Below the pieces are notes generated by a model. That model saw only the letters and a list, made by a program, of their open reading frames with translations, made no database searches and had not been told where the DNA came from. A stretch of DNA of 64,000 nt from Rhizobium sp. NFR07 (GTDB taxonomy: Bacteria; Pseudomonadota; Alphaproteobacteria; Rhizobiales; Rhizobiaceae). Location of the stretch: positions 1 to 64,000 of the forward strand of contig NZ_FOKM01000015.1 in assembly GCF_900111905.1 (NCBI RefSeq), in the 5' to 3' direction. Shown here piece after piece: positions 51,984 to 60,239 of this stretch (position 1 is the first letter of the stretch; each line of letters opens with the position of its first letter). Position numbers and translations under genes: made by a program.

Positions 51984-52820
51984 TCAAGTCGAGATCAGGG
52001 ATCGGGGCTGATTGATTGAGCCAGACGCGCGTTCAGCGTTCAAAAGCCGATCGGCAAAGTAGCGCGATGGCGTGGTCCCAAGTGCCTTCCTAAACATGAT
52101 GATGAAGGCCGTCGTGGATTCATACCCTAGGTCACCTGCTACCTGCTGGACTGTTGCGCCACCCGCCAGTTCCCGCAGCGCGATGACGAGATGAAGCTGA
52201 CGCCGCCAACGGCCGAAGCTCAATCCCGTCTCCTGGACCATAAGCCTCTTTAACGTTCGCTCACTGAGGGCGACATGCTCCGCCCATTGATCAAGGGTTC
52301 GGCGGTCGCTCGGGTTTGCCAAGAGCGCCGCAGCTATCGAGGCGATCTTTGGATGAGCGGATATAGGCAGCTCCAACCTTTCGCGCGGCATCAGCGCGAG
52401 CTCATCGAGCATGACCCGCATGAGGCGCTCGACATGAGCGTCGCGAGCATCCCGTTCTGGTAGGTCCGCCAACCTATGGATCATCTCCCGAAGCATCGGC
52501 GATACCGAAAGCGTACAGCATTCGTATGGAAGCGTGGCCGCGCCGGGCTCGACGAACAGGTATGTCAGACGGGCATTGGACGTGACCTGATTGCTGTGAG
52601 AAACACCGCCAGGGACCCAGAGCCCACAGTCGGGTGGCACGATCCAGACCCCGCTTTCCGCGGTGCATGTCACCGCACCATGGAGCGCCAGGATCAGCTG
52701 ACCCTGCGGGTGCTGGTGCTGCACCCCCTCGGCTTCATAATCGGCGAAGTCCACTCTGAACGCCATCGCCGGCCCATGCGAGGAGCTGAGATCTATCGCG
52801 GTGCTGCAGGACGGCTTCAT
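51984..52820 (-). CDS. AraC-family regulator with N-terminal cupin
   Basis: About 278 residues from ATG 52820. The cupin part has HQHPQGQLILALHGAVTCTA and WVPGGVSHSNQV. The AraC DNA-binding domain has both HTHs (LDQWAEHVALSERTLKRLMV and ATVQQVAGDLGYESTTAFII, then FRKALGTTPSRYFADR). This is the group that controls adjacent exporters or reductases. It is divergent from the NmrA-like gene (100 bases apart), its likely target. Confidence 0.9.
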   Translation of the reverse strand: MKPSCSTAIDLSSSHGPAMAFRVDFADYEAEGVQHQHPQGQLILALHGAVTCTAESGVWIVPPDCGLWVPGGVSHSNQVTSNARLTYLFVEPGAATLPYECCTLSVSPMLREMIHRLADLPERDARDAHVERLMRVMLDELALMPRERLELPISAHPKIASIAAALLANPSDRRTLDQWAEHVALSERTLKRLMVQETGLSFGRWRRQLHLVIALRELAGGATVQQVAGDLGYESTTAFIIMFRKALGTTPSRYFADRLLNAERASGSINQPRSLIST

Positions 52821-52920
52821 CAAAGGTTGGCCTGATTTCGAGATCATATGGCATTATCTCGACTTTCGCCCATCAAGCAATCCTTTAAAAATCGGCTCAG
52901 CAAACTATAGGAGAAGAGCC

Positions 52921-53856
52921 ATGCGTGTTGCCGTGGTTGGCGCGACCGGCAGGATCGGTGCCAGACTGACCGAGAACCTCTTGGCCAAAGGCCATTCCGT
53001 CAAAGCTCTGTCGAGAGGAGGACCTGCCCTCGATGGCCTTGTGGCAAAAGGCGCAGAACCGTTCCTTGGCAGCTTCGACACCGGGGACGGTGACCTCGGC
53101 AGGTTCTTCGAAGACGCCGACGCTGCGTTCTTGATGGTCAAAACCCTTTGGGCGGCGGAAGATTTTCACGGGCACTACCCCGCGGTAGCGCTTCGGTTTT
53201 TCGACTCGCTTCGGGATTCCCCAGTAAAGTTTGCCGTGAGCCTGACCGCAATGGGATCCGAGCTCAGCGGCGACACCGGCCATTTCCAGGGCTTCCATAT
53301 CCTGGATCAGATCCTCAACCGGTTACACGACATCAAGCTGGTGCATCTGCAGGGTGGGTGGTTCATGGAGGACCTGTCCAGATGGGCGGACGCGATCGCG
53401 CAGCACGACAGGATCGGCTTTACGCTCGCCCCCGACGTCAAAGCGCCCTGGGTTTCTATTGAGGACCTCGCGGATTTCGCCGCGAAGGAATTCGACACGC
53501 CGACTCGGCAGCACCGGTTGGTGAAGCAATTGGGCATCGATTGCACGATGCACGAGATCGCCGCGATCATCGGCCGAGCACTCGGCAGAGAAGTGGACTA
53601 TCGCTTCGTCGATCCGATCAATCGTGAGATCGAAACGACATTCCGGGAGAGGTTTGGGACGCTTGATCGGTGGGTCTATGACAAGAACACCGCGGCGGCT
53701 CTGAACGATGGGCGGGTCAAGTTCCGCGATGATCGGCAGGCACTGCCCACGACAATGGAAGACTTTGTGAAACGTACCCTCGTCCCGCTGATCGAGAAGG
53801 CACGGACGGAAGGCGTCAAACCGGAGACCTTCCTGACGTGGAGCTCACAAAGATAA
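52921..53856 (+). CDS. NmrA-like NAD(P)-binding protein
   Basis: 311 residues from ATG 52921 (MRVAVVGATGRIGARLTENL), which has the GxTGxxG NAD(P) motif at the very N-terminus, then KFAVSLTAMGSELSGDTGHF and LQGGWFMEDLSRWADAI, as in atypical short-chain NmrA/HSCARG-type and NAD(P)H azoreductase-like proteins. Probably cytoplasmic quinone or azo reductase or redox sensor. Divergent AraC gene suggests induction by a small molecule. Confidence 0.87.
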   Translation: MRVAVVGATGRIGARLTENLLAKGHSVKALSRGGPALDGLVAKGAEPFLGSFDTGDGDLGRFFEDADAAFLMVKTLWAAEDFHGHYPAVALRFFDSLRDSPVKFAVSLTAMGSELSGDTGHFQGFHILDQILNRLHDIKLVHLQGGWFMEDLSRWADAIAQHDRIGFTLAPDVKAPWVSIEDLADFAAKEFDTPTRQHRLVKQLGIDCTMHEIAAIIGRALGREVDYRFVDPINREIETTFRERFGTLDRWVYDKNTAAALNDGRVKFRDDRQALPTTMEDFVKRTLVPLIEKARTEGVKPETFLTWSSQR

Positions 53857-53881
53857 TGCTGGGTTAGATCTCGACGAAGAA

Positions 53882-53914
53882 CAAAAAAAGGGCCGCCGGC
53901 AAAAGCCGCGGCCC
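53882..53914 (-). terminator. Intrinsic terminator reading on the minus strand
   Basis: GGGCCGC-GGC and GCC-GCGGCCC form a stem with a 4-base loop; on the minus strand CTTTTTTTGTTC follows. It ends the imuA/imuB transcript and sits 26 bases after the convergent NmrA-like gene. Confidence 0.75.
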
Positions 53915-54050
53915 ATGAAATGTGGAGATCTGTAACCTCCAGAGGGGAACAGCTGCTGCGACGGAACTGGGAGGTGACCGTCATGTGCATCAGCTGGAGG
54001 CGTTATGCCCGAATTTTGACCAACTGGAAAACATTTATTGTGCAACGCAG

Positions 54051-54817
54051 CTATGCAGCTGCCGCGACGGTCTCGTTGTCCAGGTCTGCCGCCAGGTGAG
54101 CTTCGATTGCCCGCAGCGTCAGCCTCTTTACCTTCAGGTCGTCTGCGAAGGCGAAAGCGCCCCCGTCTCGGAAACGATAGGAAACCAGACGGCGCTCGAC
54201 CTCCCCCAGTCGCCGGCCGTCTCGACGCCCATTACCCGCAGTCCATGGATTGTGTCTGCTGGAAGACGCAGACAGTGGATCGGCAGGCCAGTCACCGCTT
54301 TCGCAACGCCGCCGACCGGAACAACTGTCGTTTCAGCCGACGTCACGCGGGTGATCGCATGCGCGGCTCCCCATGTATCGGCGACGGCGGCACGTGCGGT
54401 CAGGCCCCGTGCTCTCAGCCCGTTGACCAAACCAGAGATCAGCAGATCTTCGCCGCCCTGCAAATGATCGGCGCCTTCCGTGTCCATGACGATCCCGTCC
54501 ATGCCATCGACGGCTACGACCGGGCTGTACTGGCGGAGCGCCCATAGCGCGAGGCGCTCAAGGGCAGCGGCGTCGGCGCTGGGATCGGCATCGATCATCG
54601 TCAGATTGGGGACGATGGCCTGGGCTTTGCTCGCCGGCATGCCGATCTTGAGGCCCAGTTTACGCGCGGCGGTATCGGCCGCCGAGATCCAGCGTTTCGA
54701 CCCCGATTTCGAAATGACGACAAGCGGCTGGTCAACTGGCACGGTTCCCTCTCCATGCCGACGTATCCGATCTGTTGGCAGAGTGGGGAAGTAAACACAA
54801 ACGACCCTCGGCATCAC
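54051..54817 (-). pseudogene. imuB: imuB, truncated Y-family DNA polymerase-like gene
   Basis: From ATG 54817 (MMPRVVCVYFPTLPTDRIRR) the product matches ImuB for about 195 residues: fingers/palm (WISAADTAARKLGLKIGMP, VVAVDGMDGIVMDTEGADHL) and LPADTIHGLRVMGVETAGDW. Normal ImuB has about 450-550 residues. The frame leaves homology near 54,235 and stops at 54,134. Another frame is then open to a TAG at 54,051 (RRLVSYRFRDGGAFAFADDL). So the 3' two-thirds are lost and replaced. ImuB links the sliding clamp to DnaE2 in SOS mutagenesis; this copy cannot do so. Confidence 0.8.
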
Positions 54818-55490
54818 AGGCTCCTAGTTCGAACTCAGCACACTCGCCTGCTTTCACGCGCATCAATTCCGCCAGCCATCGGGCCCGGCCGACCCCTGCC
54901 ACTGGCAGTTCCTCCGACGGAAGCACGCTGACCCTCCAGCGTGTTGTCGAGGCCGTCGGATTGCCGAAGTCCGACGCTTCCGTCTGCCGCCGCCATCGCC
55001 GGACGACGAGGCCCATTGTTCCTGTCTTTTCGGCAGCCAGCTGCAGCCGCCGGGATGCCACCATCGGCAATCGAACCAGCTCTCCGACCACGGCTGCCAA
55101 ACCACCGAAAGAGAGCCCTTCTTCCATGGACGCCAGGACATCCTCCTCCTTGTCACCTTCGCAGAAGATCACTCGGTCGGGATGCAGGCCGGCCTGGGCA
55201 ATAGCGGGGAAGAAGAGGTCAGGCCTCGTCAGGCACCAGAGCACTTTGCCTTTCGAGCGCGCGGCAATGCCGGCGGCGAACAACGCTGCCGCCGCGCCGT
55301 CGACCGTGCCAGAGCCGCCACCGGCAATTTCATGCACGGCACCATAGGCCAGTCCGCCGCCCGGTAGCCGTTCGTCCATTTGGCGAACGCCGAAGGGAAG
55401 CACGACGGCTTTTCTTGACGCACTCCCCTCCAGGTGCGCGATCCGGTCTCTAAGTTCCTCGATCATCCGAGGATTGTAGGCGCGCGACAT
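54732..55490 (-). CDS. imuA: ImuA, RecA-like SOS mutagenesis protein
   Basis: 252 residues with the RecA-like ImuA fold (VLPFGVRQMDERLPGGGLAY, GAVHEIAGGGSGTVDGAAAA, KVLWCLTRPDLFFPAIAQAG, LVVRRWRRQTEASDFGN, ARWLAELMRVKAGECAEFEL). It works with ImuB and DnaE2 in translesion synthesis. It overlaps imuB by 86 bases, the usual arrangement. An SOS box lies 60 bases upstream. The gene looks intact although imuB is truncated and dnaE2 is absent. Confidence 0.92.
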   Translation of the reverse strand: MSRAYNPRMIEELRDRIAHLEGSASRKAVVLPFGVRQMDERLPGGGLAYGAVHEIAGGGSGTVDGAAAALFAAGIAARSKGKVLWCLTRPDLFFPAIAQAGLHPDRVIFCEGDKEEDVLASMEEGLSFGGLAAVVGELVRLPMVASRRLQLAAEKTGTMGLVVRRWRRQTEASDFGNPTASTTRWRVSVLPSEELPVAGVGRARWLAELMRVKAGECAEFELGACDAEGRLCLLPHSANRSDTSAWRGNRAS

Positions 55491-55549
55491 CGTTCACGGA
55501 CCTCCTCGGTTCGCGTTGCATGGACCTCATGTCCCCGAAAATTGTTGAC

Positions 55550-55564
55550 GTTCCTCTTTTGTTC
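55550..55564. promoter_or_regulatory. SOS box (LexA operator) upstream of imuA
   Basis: GTTCCTCTTTTGTTC is an exact match to the alphaproteobacterial LexA motif GTTC-N7-GTTC. A third GTTC follows at 55,568. It is 60 bases before the imuA start. Confidence 0.88.
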
Positions 55565-55751
55565 CGTGTTCTTGAAGGAGTCAAGCCGGTCTTAATGAGC
55601 TTATTTAGGCTCCGCTAAACCGCTGAAGGCGAAATGATGAAACGAATCATCAGCCTAGGCTGTGGGAGCCAAGTGACTCCACCGCCTCATTTTATTCGCG
55701 TTTTGCACAAGGACCTGAAAGATGCGGCGGCGTGATAGCGGCCGAAACGAA

Positions 55752-55904
55752 AAAGCCTGCCGCGGGAGGAGGTGCGGCAGGCTTTCCGAAAATATCCGAA
55801 CAGCAACTGGGAGGAGGAGTGTTGCTGTTCCCGCAAACGCCCTTGGGAGGAGGAGAGGACGTCTGCCAATCGAACCGACGCGGGAGGAGGTGCATCGCTT
55901 CGAT
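55752..55904 (-). ncRNA. Cuckoo/CcsR-like small RNA array: four hairpins with CCUCCUCCC-type loops
   Basis: Read on the minus strand, four hairpins follow each other: 55,869-55,904 (12 of 13 pairs), 55,833-55,866 (10 pairs with two G-U), 55,798-55,830 (10 perfect pairs) and 55,752-55,785 (12 perfect pairs). Each loop carries an anti-Shine-Dalgarno CCTCCTCCC or CTCCTCCC motif. The last stem is followed by CTTTTTCGTTT and would terminate transcription. This is the plan of the cuckoo RNA family of Rhizobiales and the CcsR RNAs of Rhodobacter. No DUF1127 gene, the usual neighbour, is seen upstream. Confidence 0.88.
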
Positions 55905-56253
55905 AGACACATCATACGGGTTCTCCCCGCCTATTAAATAGACTTTACTGCAGCGCAGTTATGCCGAGAGCGCACACCAATTCCGGCTGGGCAAGGTCGA
56001 TCATTCAGAAGGGATGGCGCTCCTGTCCAACTCCCCTTGCTCAGCTCCATGGAACAAAACGATTATCTCTTGCCTTTTGCTTGTTGAGGTCGCGTGCTGT
56101 GTCAACCGGACGTGACAGGGATGACGAACGCGATGATTTTTCCGGTTTCTCATCGCGGCCAACGAAACGGCAGCCGAGCGTCTTACCTGTCCGGCCCGCG
56201 CCTCGTCCCCGTCTTCATCCGAGACGGGAGGCGGATTTTTACCGGGGACTGCC

Positions 56254-58923
56254 ATGGCCAGCGACAAGCTCTCGACCTACAAGCAGAAGCGCGATTTTCA
56301 AAAGACGCAAGAGCCGAGCGGCGCAGCGAAGCTGAAGGCCTCGAATCGCAGGCGCTTCGTCATCCAGAAGCACGACGCAACCCGGCTACATTATGATCTC
56401 CGGCTTGAGCTCGATGGGGTGTTCAAATCCTGGGCAGTGACCAAGGGACCGTCGCTCGATCCGCACGACAAGCGTCTGGCGGTCGAGGTTGAGGACCATC
56501 CGCTTGACTACGGCGACTTTGAAGGCACGATTCCGAAAGGCCAATATGGCGGCGGCACGGTGATGCTCTGGGATCGCGGCTATTGGGAGCCGGAAGGCAG
56601 CAAGAGCCCCGAGCAGGCTCTGGCTAAGGGCGACTTCAAATTCACCCTCGAAGGCGAGCGACTGCATGGCAGCTTCGTTCTGGTGCGGATGCGTAATGAC
56701 CGTGACGGCGGCAAACGCACCAACTGGCTGCTGATCAAACACCACGATGATTTCTCCGTCGAGGAAAACGGCGCGGCAGTCCTGGAAGAGAACGCAACCT
56801 CTGTTGCCTCCGGCCGGACGATGGAAGCGATCGCTGCCGGCAAGGGCAAGAAGCCAAAACCGTTCATGATCGAAAGTGGCGACGTGCAGGCGGATGCCGT
56901 GTGGGACAGCAACCACGGCCTTGCAGCGGAAGAGCGCAAAGCCGAAACCAAAGCCAAGAAGAAAGCGCCGGCCAAAGCTGCCAAAGCAGCGAATGCCGCA
57001 ATGCCGGACTTCATCGCGCCGCAGCTCTGCGAGACGCGCGAGCGTCCGCCTGCCGCCGATGGCTGGATCCACGAGATCAAGTTCGACGGATACCGCATCC
57101 AGATGCGCATCGAAAACGGCGAGGTCACGCTCAAAACCCGCAAGGGCCTCGACTGGACGGCAAAGTACCCGGCAATCGCCGAATCCGGCGCCGCGCTTCC
57201 GGACGCTATCATCGACGGCGAGATTTGCGCGCTCGATGAAAACGGCGCGCCGGACTTCGCAGCACTTCAGGCGGCACTGTCAGAAGGCAAGACCGATACA
57301 CTGGTGTATTTCGCGTTCGACCTCTTGTTCGAGGGCAATGAGGATCTCCGACAACTGCCGCTGACCGAGCGGAAGGATCGGCTGCAGAAACTGCTCGATG
57401 ACGCTGGCGAGGATCCCCGCTTGCGCTTCGTCGAGCATTTCGACACCGGCGGCGACGCCGTTTTGAAGTCGGCCTGCAAGCTGTCGCTCGAAGGCATCGT
57501 CTCCAAACAGGCGGATGCTCCCTATCAATCCGGCCGCACCGAGACCTGGGCCAAATCCAAATGCCGGGCCGGCCATGAAGTCGTCATCGGCGCCTACGCC
57601 ACGACCAACGGCAAGTTCCGCTCGCTGCTGGTCGGCGTCAACCGCGGCAGCCATTTCGTCTATGTCGGCCGTGTCGGCACGGGCTACGGCGCTGGCAAGG
57701 TCGATGTCCTGCTGCCCAAGCTGCGCGCGCTGGAAACAGCCAAGTCACCGTTCACCGGTATCGGGGCGCCGAAGAAGGATCCCAACGTCGTCTGGGTGAA
57801 GCCGGATCTGGTGGCGGAGATCGAGTTCGCCGGCTGGACTGCCGACGGGCTCGTCCGCCAGGCGGCCTTCAAGGGACTGCGGGAAGACAAACCAGCAGGG
57901 GAAGTCGTCGCCGAGAAGCCGGTCGAACCAGCTGAGGTGAAAACGCCCGATCCGGAGACAGAGGCCATACCCAAACGGCCCGCGAAGCCGCCGCGCAAAG
58001 GCGGCAAGGAAGATGTCATGGGTGTGTTGATCTCCAACCCGGACAAGCCGCTTTGGCCGGACGCCAACGATGGCGAACCGGTCACGAAGGTGGAACTGGC
58101 TCGTTACTACGAGGCCGTCGGCCCTTGGCTGATCGATCATATCAGGGGCCGGCCGTGCTCGATCATCCGGACGCCTGACGGAATCGGCGGCGAACAGTTC
58201 TTCCAGCGCCATGCGATGCCGGGGACATCCAATCTTCTGGAACTGGTGCAGGTCTTCGGCGACAAGAAGCCTTATCTGCAGATCGATCGCATCGAGGGCT
58301 TGGCCGCCATCGCCCAGATCGGTGGTGTCGAGCTTCATCCCTGGAATTGCGAGCCGAAACTCCCTGAAGTGCCGGGCCGCCTCGTTTTCGACCTCGATCC
58401 GGGTCCGGACGTCCCCTTCTCCACCGTCGTCGAAGCCGCCCGCGAGATGCGCGATCGGCTGGAGGAGCTTGGCCTCGTCAGTTTCTGCAAGACGACGGGC
58501 GGCAAAGGGCTGCACGTCGTCACGCCGCTCGCCGCGGCCAAGGGTAAGAAACTGGCCTGGCCGGAGGCCAAGGGCTTTGCGCATGATGTTTGCTTGCAAA
58601 TGGCTCGTGAAAACCCAGAACTCTATCTGATCAAAATGGCCAAGAACCAGCGCAATGGCCGCATCTTCCTCGACTATCTGCGCAACGATCGCATGGCGAC
58701 CGCTGTTGCGCCTTTATCTCCGCGTGCCCGTCCCGGCGCCACCGTATCAATGCCGCTGACATGGGCCCAGGTGAAGACGGATCTCGATCCGAAGCGGTTT
58801 ACGATCCGCACCGTGCCGGCTCTTATTGAGAAGACGAGCGCCTGGCAGGATTATTACGACGGACAGCGCTCGCTGGAGCAGGCAATCAAGCGGCTCGCCA
58901 AGTCGATGAAGCAGGCCGCCTGA
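56254..58923 (+). CDS. ligD: LigD, three-domain ATP-dependent DNA ligase for end joining
   Basis: 889 residues in PE-LIG-POL order. The phosphoesterase domain (about 1-170) has FVIQKHDATRLHYDLRLEL and YGDFEGTIPKGQYGGGTVML. The ligase domain (about 245-560) has Lys276 in EIKFDGYRIQMR, DGEICALDE, and the closing KPDLVAEIEFAGWT. The polymerase domain (about 600-889) has RGRPCSIIRTPDGI and the metal-binding D713-L-D715 in FDLDPGPDVPF. It repairs double-strand breaks with Ku. A Lys/Ala-rich linker joins PE to LIG. Confidence 0.95.
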   Translation: MASDKLSTYKQKRDFQKTQEPSGAAKLKASNRRRFVIQKHDATRLHYDLRLELDGVFKSWAVTKGPSLDPHDKRLAVEVEDHPLDYGDFEGTIPKGQYGGGTVMLWDRGYWEPEGSKSPEQALAKGDFKFTLEGERLHGSFVLVRMRNDRDGGKRTNWLLIKHHDDFSVEENGAAVLEENATSVASGRTMEAIAAGKGKKPKPFMIESGDVQADAVWDSNHGLAAEERKAETKAKKKAPAKAAKAANAAMPDFIAPQLCETRERPPAADGWIHEIKFDGYRIQMRIENGEVTLKTRKGLDWTAKYPAIAESGAALPDAIIDGEICALDENGAPDFAALQAALSEGKTDTLVYFAFDLLFEGNEDLRQLPLTERKDRLQKLLDDAGEDPRLRFVEHFDTGGDAVLKSACKLSLEGIVSKQADAPYQSGRTETWAKSKCRAGHEVVIGAYATTNGKFRSLLVGVNRGSHFVYVGRVGTGYGAGKVDVLLPKLRALETAKSPFTGIGAPKKDPNVVWVKPDLVAEIEFAGWTADGLVRQAAFKGLREDKPAGEVVAEKPVEPAEVKTPDPETEAIPKRPAKPPRKGGKEDVMGVLISNPDKPLWPDANDGEPVTKVELARYYEAVGPWLIDHIRGRPCSIIRTPDGIGGEQFFQRHAMPGTSNLLELVQVFGDKKPYLQIDRIEGLAAIAQIGGVELHPWNCEPKLPEVPGRLVFDLDPGPDVPFSTVVEAAREMRDRLEELGLVSFCKTTGGKGLHVVTPLAAAKGKKLAWPEAKGFAHDVCLQMARENPELYLIKMAKNQRNGRIFLDYLRNDRMATAVAPLSPRARPGATVSMPLTWAQVKTDLDPKRFTIRTVPALIEKTSAWQDYYDGQRSLEQAIKRLAKSMKQAA

Positions 58924-58935
58924 ACGCGCCAGCGA

Positions 58936-59211
58936 TCAAAAACCGTAGCGCCGATCAAGTTCTTCCAGCGCAGCCTGCACCTCATCGATCGAGACTGGAG
59001 CTGTTCCCGGTAGCTGACGAAGGGCGGGCTTGGAATCGACGGCGTAAAAGTCCGACGCCCACGCTGCGAGGATCGCGCGCCTGTCATCGACGGAAAGGGT
59101 CGGCGCTCTCACCACGTCGATCGGTCGCCGAAGCTGCATGCCCTGAAGCAAGACCGTTGGTCCCATCGCCATCGCATTATTGGTGGCCTGCTGAAGCAAA
59201 TCGTGCATCAT
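58936..59211 (-). CDS. Small conserved protein, unknown function
   Basis: 91 residues (MMHDLLQQATNNAMAMGPTV, VRAPTLSVDDRRAILAAWAS, DFYAVDSKPALRQLPGT, ALEELDRRYGF). The SVDDRRAILAAWASD segment is typical of a short protein found beside stress genes in rhizobia. No signal or membrane part. It follows the DUF982 gene by 9 bases, so they form one unit. Confidence 0.7.
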   Translation of the reverse strand: MMHDLLQQATNNAMAMGPTVLLQGMQLRRPIDVVRAPTLSVDDRRAILAAWASDFYAVDSKPALRQLPGTAPVSIDEVQAALEELDRRYGF

Positions 59212-59220
59212 CGGACTACC

Positions 59221-59520
59221 TCACTGCACATGAGGATCCTTGTCTCGCCACAAGCGCGAGGCGGCGATCACATTGGTTTCCGGCGCCAGCAGATCGTGTT
59301 TCTCGGCAAAGGCAGCAAACAGGCCGCGCGCTGTCTCGGCTTCAATTTCACCACGCAGCGCGGCGCTGCATGCCTTGAGCGCGATCGAATGCGCGGTGTC
59401 CCGGTTTGAGGCCGGCCACTCGGAAAGATGCCGGTAGGCGTCCATTACGCTACGAACCTCTGCCGGAAAGCCGAGGCCGACTAGAATGGAAACAGGCTGT
59501 CTGAACATATCGGGTTTCAT
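59221..59520 (-). CDS. DUF982-family protein
   Basis: 99 residues with the DUF982 core (PVSILVGLGFPAEVRSVMDA, YRHLSEWPASNRDTAHSIAL, KACSAALRGEIEAETARGLF). The family is small, helical and almost confined to Rhizobiales, function unknown. It lies upstream of and co-directional with the 58,936 gene and downstream of hsp20, with GAGAG before its ATG. Confidence 0.88.
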   Translation of the reverse strand: MKPDMFRQPVSILVGLGFPAEVRSVMDAYRHLSEWPASNRDTAHSIALKACSAALRGEIEAETARGLFAAFAEKHDLLAPETNVIAASRLWRDKDPHVQ

Positions 59521-59550
59521 CGTTCTCTCCTTCCCACCCGGAATGTTGAT

Positions 59551-59572
59551 GGGCGCCGTCGCGACGGCGCCC
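59551..59572. terminator. Perfect 22-bp palindrome after hsp20
   Basis: GGGCGCCGTC-GC-GACGGCGCCC forms a tight hairpin 21 bases after the hsp20 stop. No T-run follows on the minus strand, so read-through into DUF982 is possible. Confidence 0.45.
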
Positions 59573-59592
59573 TTGTTGAGGGACAGTGTCGA

Positions 59593-60066
59593 TTAAGCCG
59601 CCTTCTGCGCTTCGATCTGTGCCGGAGCTGCAGATGCCAAAGCTGGGGCGCTTTCGATGGTAATTTTTCGCGGCTTCAGTGCCTCGGGGATCTCACGCAC
59701 CAGATCGATCGACAGGAGACCATTTTGCAGATCGGCGCCGTTCACCCGCACATGGTCGGCAAGTTCGAAGCGGTGTTCGAACGGCCTCCCGGCAATGCCG
59801 CGATGCAGGTAGCCATCTGAGGAAGCTTCCTGCTTCTTGCCGGTGACTGTCAGAAGGTTGGACTGGAAGGTGATGTCGAGATCGTCCAGGGCGAAGCCTG
59901 CCACAGCAATCGAGATCCGGTAGCTGTCATCACCGGTCTTGACGATGTCATAGGGCGGCCAGTCGCTGATCGAGCGAGCGCGCTGGGCGTTTTCTAGAAG
60001 ATTGAAAACCCGGTCGAATCCGACGCTCGAACGGTAGAGCGGTGCATAGTCGTAAGATGTTGCCAT
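59593..60066 (-). CDS. Hsp20-family small heat-shock protein (IbpA-like)
   Basis: The start at ATG 60066 (MATSYDYAPLYRSSVGFDRV) is set by an AGGAGG site 8 bases before; ATG 60072 would be too close. About 157 residues with the alpha-crystallin domain (YDIVKTGDDSYRISIAVAGF, LTVTGKKQ, RGIAGRPFEHRFELADHVRV, NGLLSIDLVREIPE) and an IxI-like tail (RKITIES). It holds unfolding proteins in the cytoplasm. A ROSE-type thermometer covers its ribosome site. Confidence 0.94.
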   Translation of the reverse strand: MATSYDYAPLYRSSVGFDRVFNLLENAQRARSISDWPPYDIVKTGDDSYRISIAVAGFALDDLDITFQSNLLTVTGKKQEASSDGYLHRGIAGRPFEHRFELADHVRVNGADLQNGLLSIDLVREIPEALKPRKITIESAPALASAAPAQIEAQKAA

Positions 60067-60122
60067 AGCCATATCCTCCTTGAAGCAACATGGGTACGGA
60101 AGCGCCGAAAGACGGCGCCTCC
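60067..60122 (-). promoter_or_regulatory. ROSE-type RNA thermometer before hsp20
   Basis: In the mRNA the 3' hairpin (60,069-60,093) starts CCAUGUUGCUUCAAGGAGG and closes on AUAUGG: UUGCU faces AGGAG and CCAU pairs with AUGG, the conserved ROSE layout. A second hairpin lies upstream (60,098-60,122; 10 pairs with one G-U). Melting at high temperature would free the ribosome site. Confidence 0.82.
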
Positions 60123-60239
60123 AGCAAGGCCAACCCTTTCATCAGCGGCTGGCAGCAATCGATTTGGTTTCTGAGATTTTCGGATTCAAGACTACGGTCA
60201 GAAAAAAATTTTGACCTTTTTTGGGGCTGCGGAAGGCAC

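Noticed and set aside
55764..55891. The repeated GGGAGGAGG motifs read as a CRISPR-like or tandem repeat
   Set aside because: Repeats are only 9-10 bases and each sits in its own different stem, so hairpin loops rather than repeat-spacer units.
55687..55941. Several 60-80-codon frames across the hairpin array
   Set aside because: Their codons come from repeated GGAGGAGG/CCTCCTCC loops and stems; the structure is explained by the small RNA.
56386..58599. Long open frames on the minus strand of ligD
   Set aside because: They mirror the codon structure of ligD and show no domain or ribosome site.
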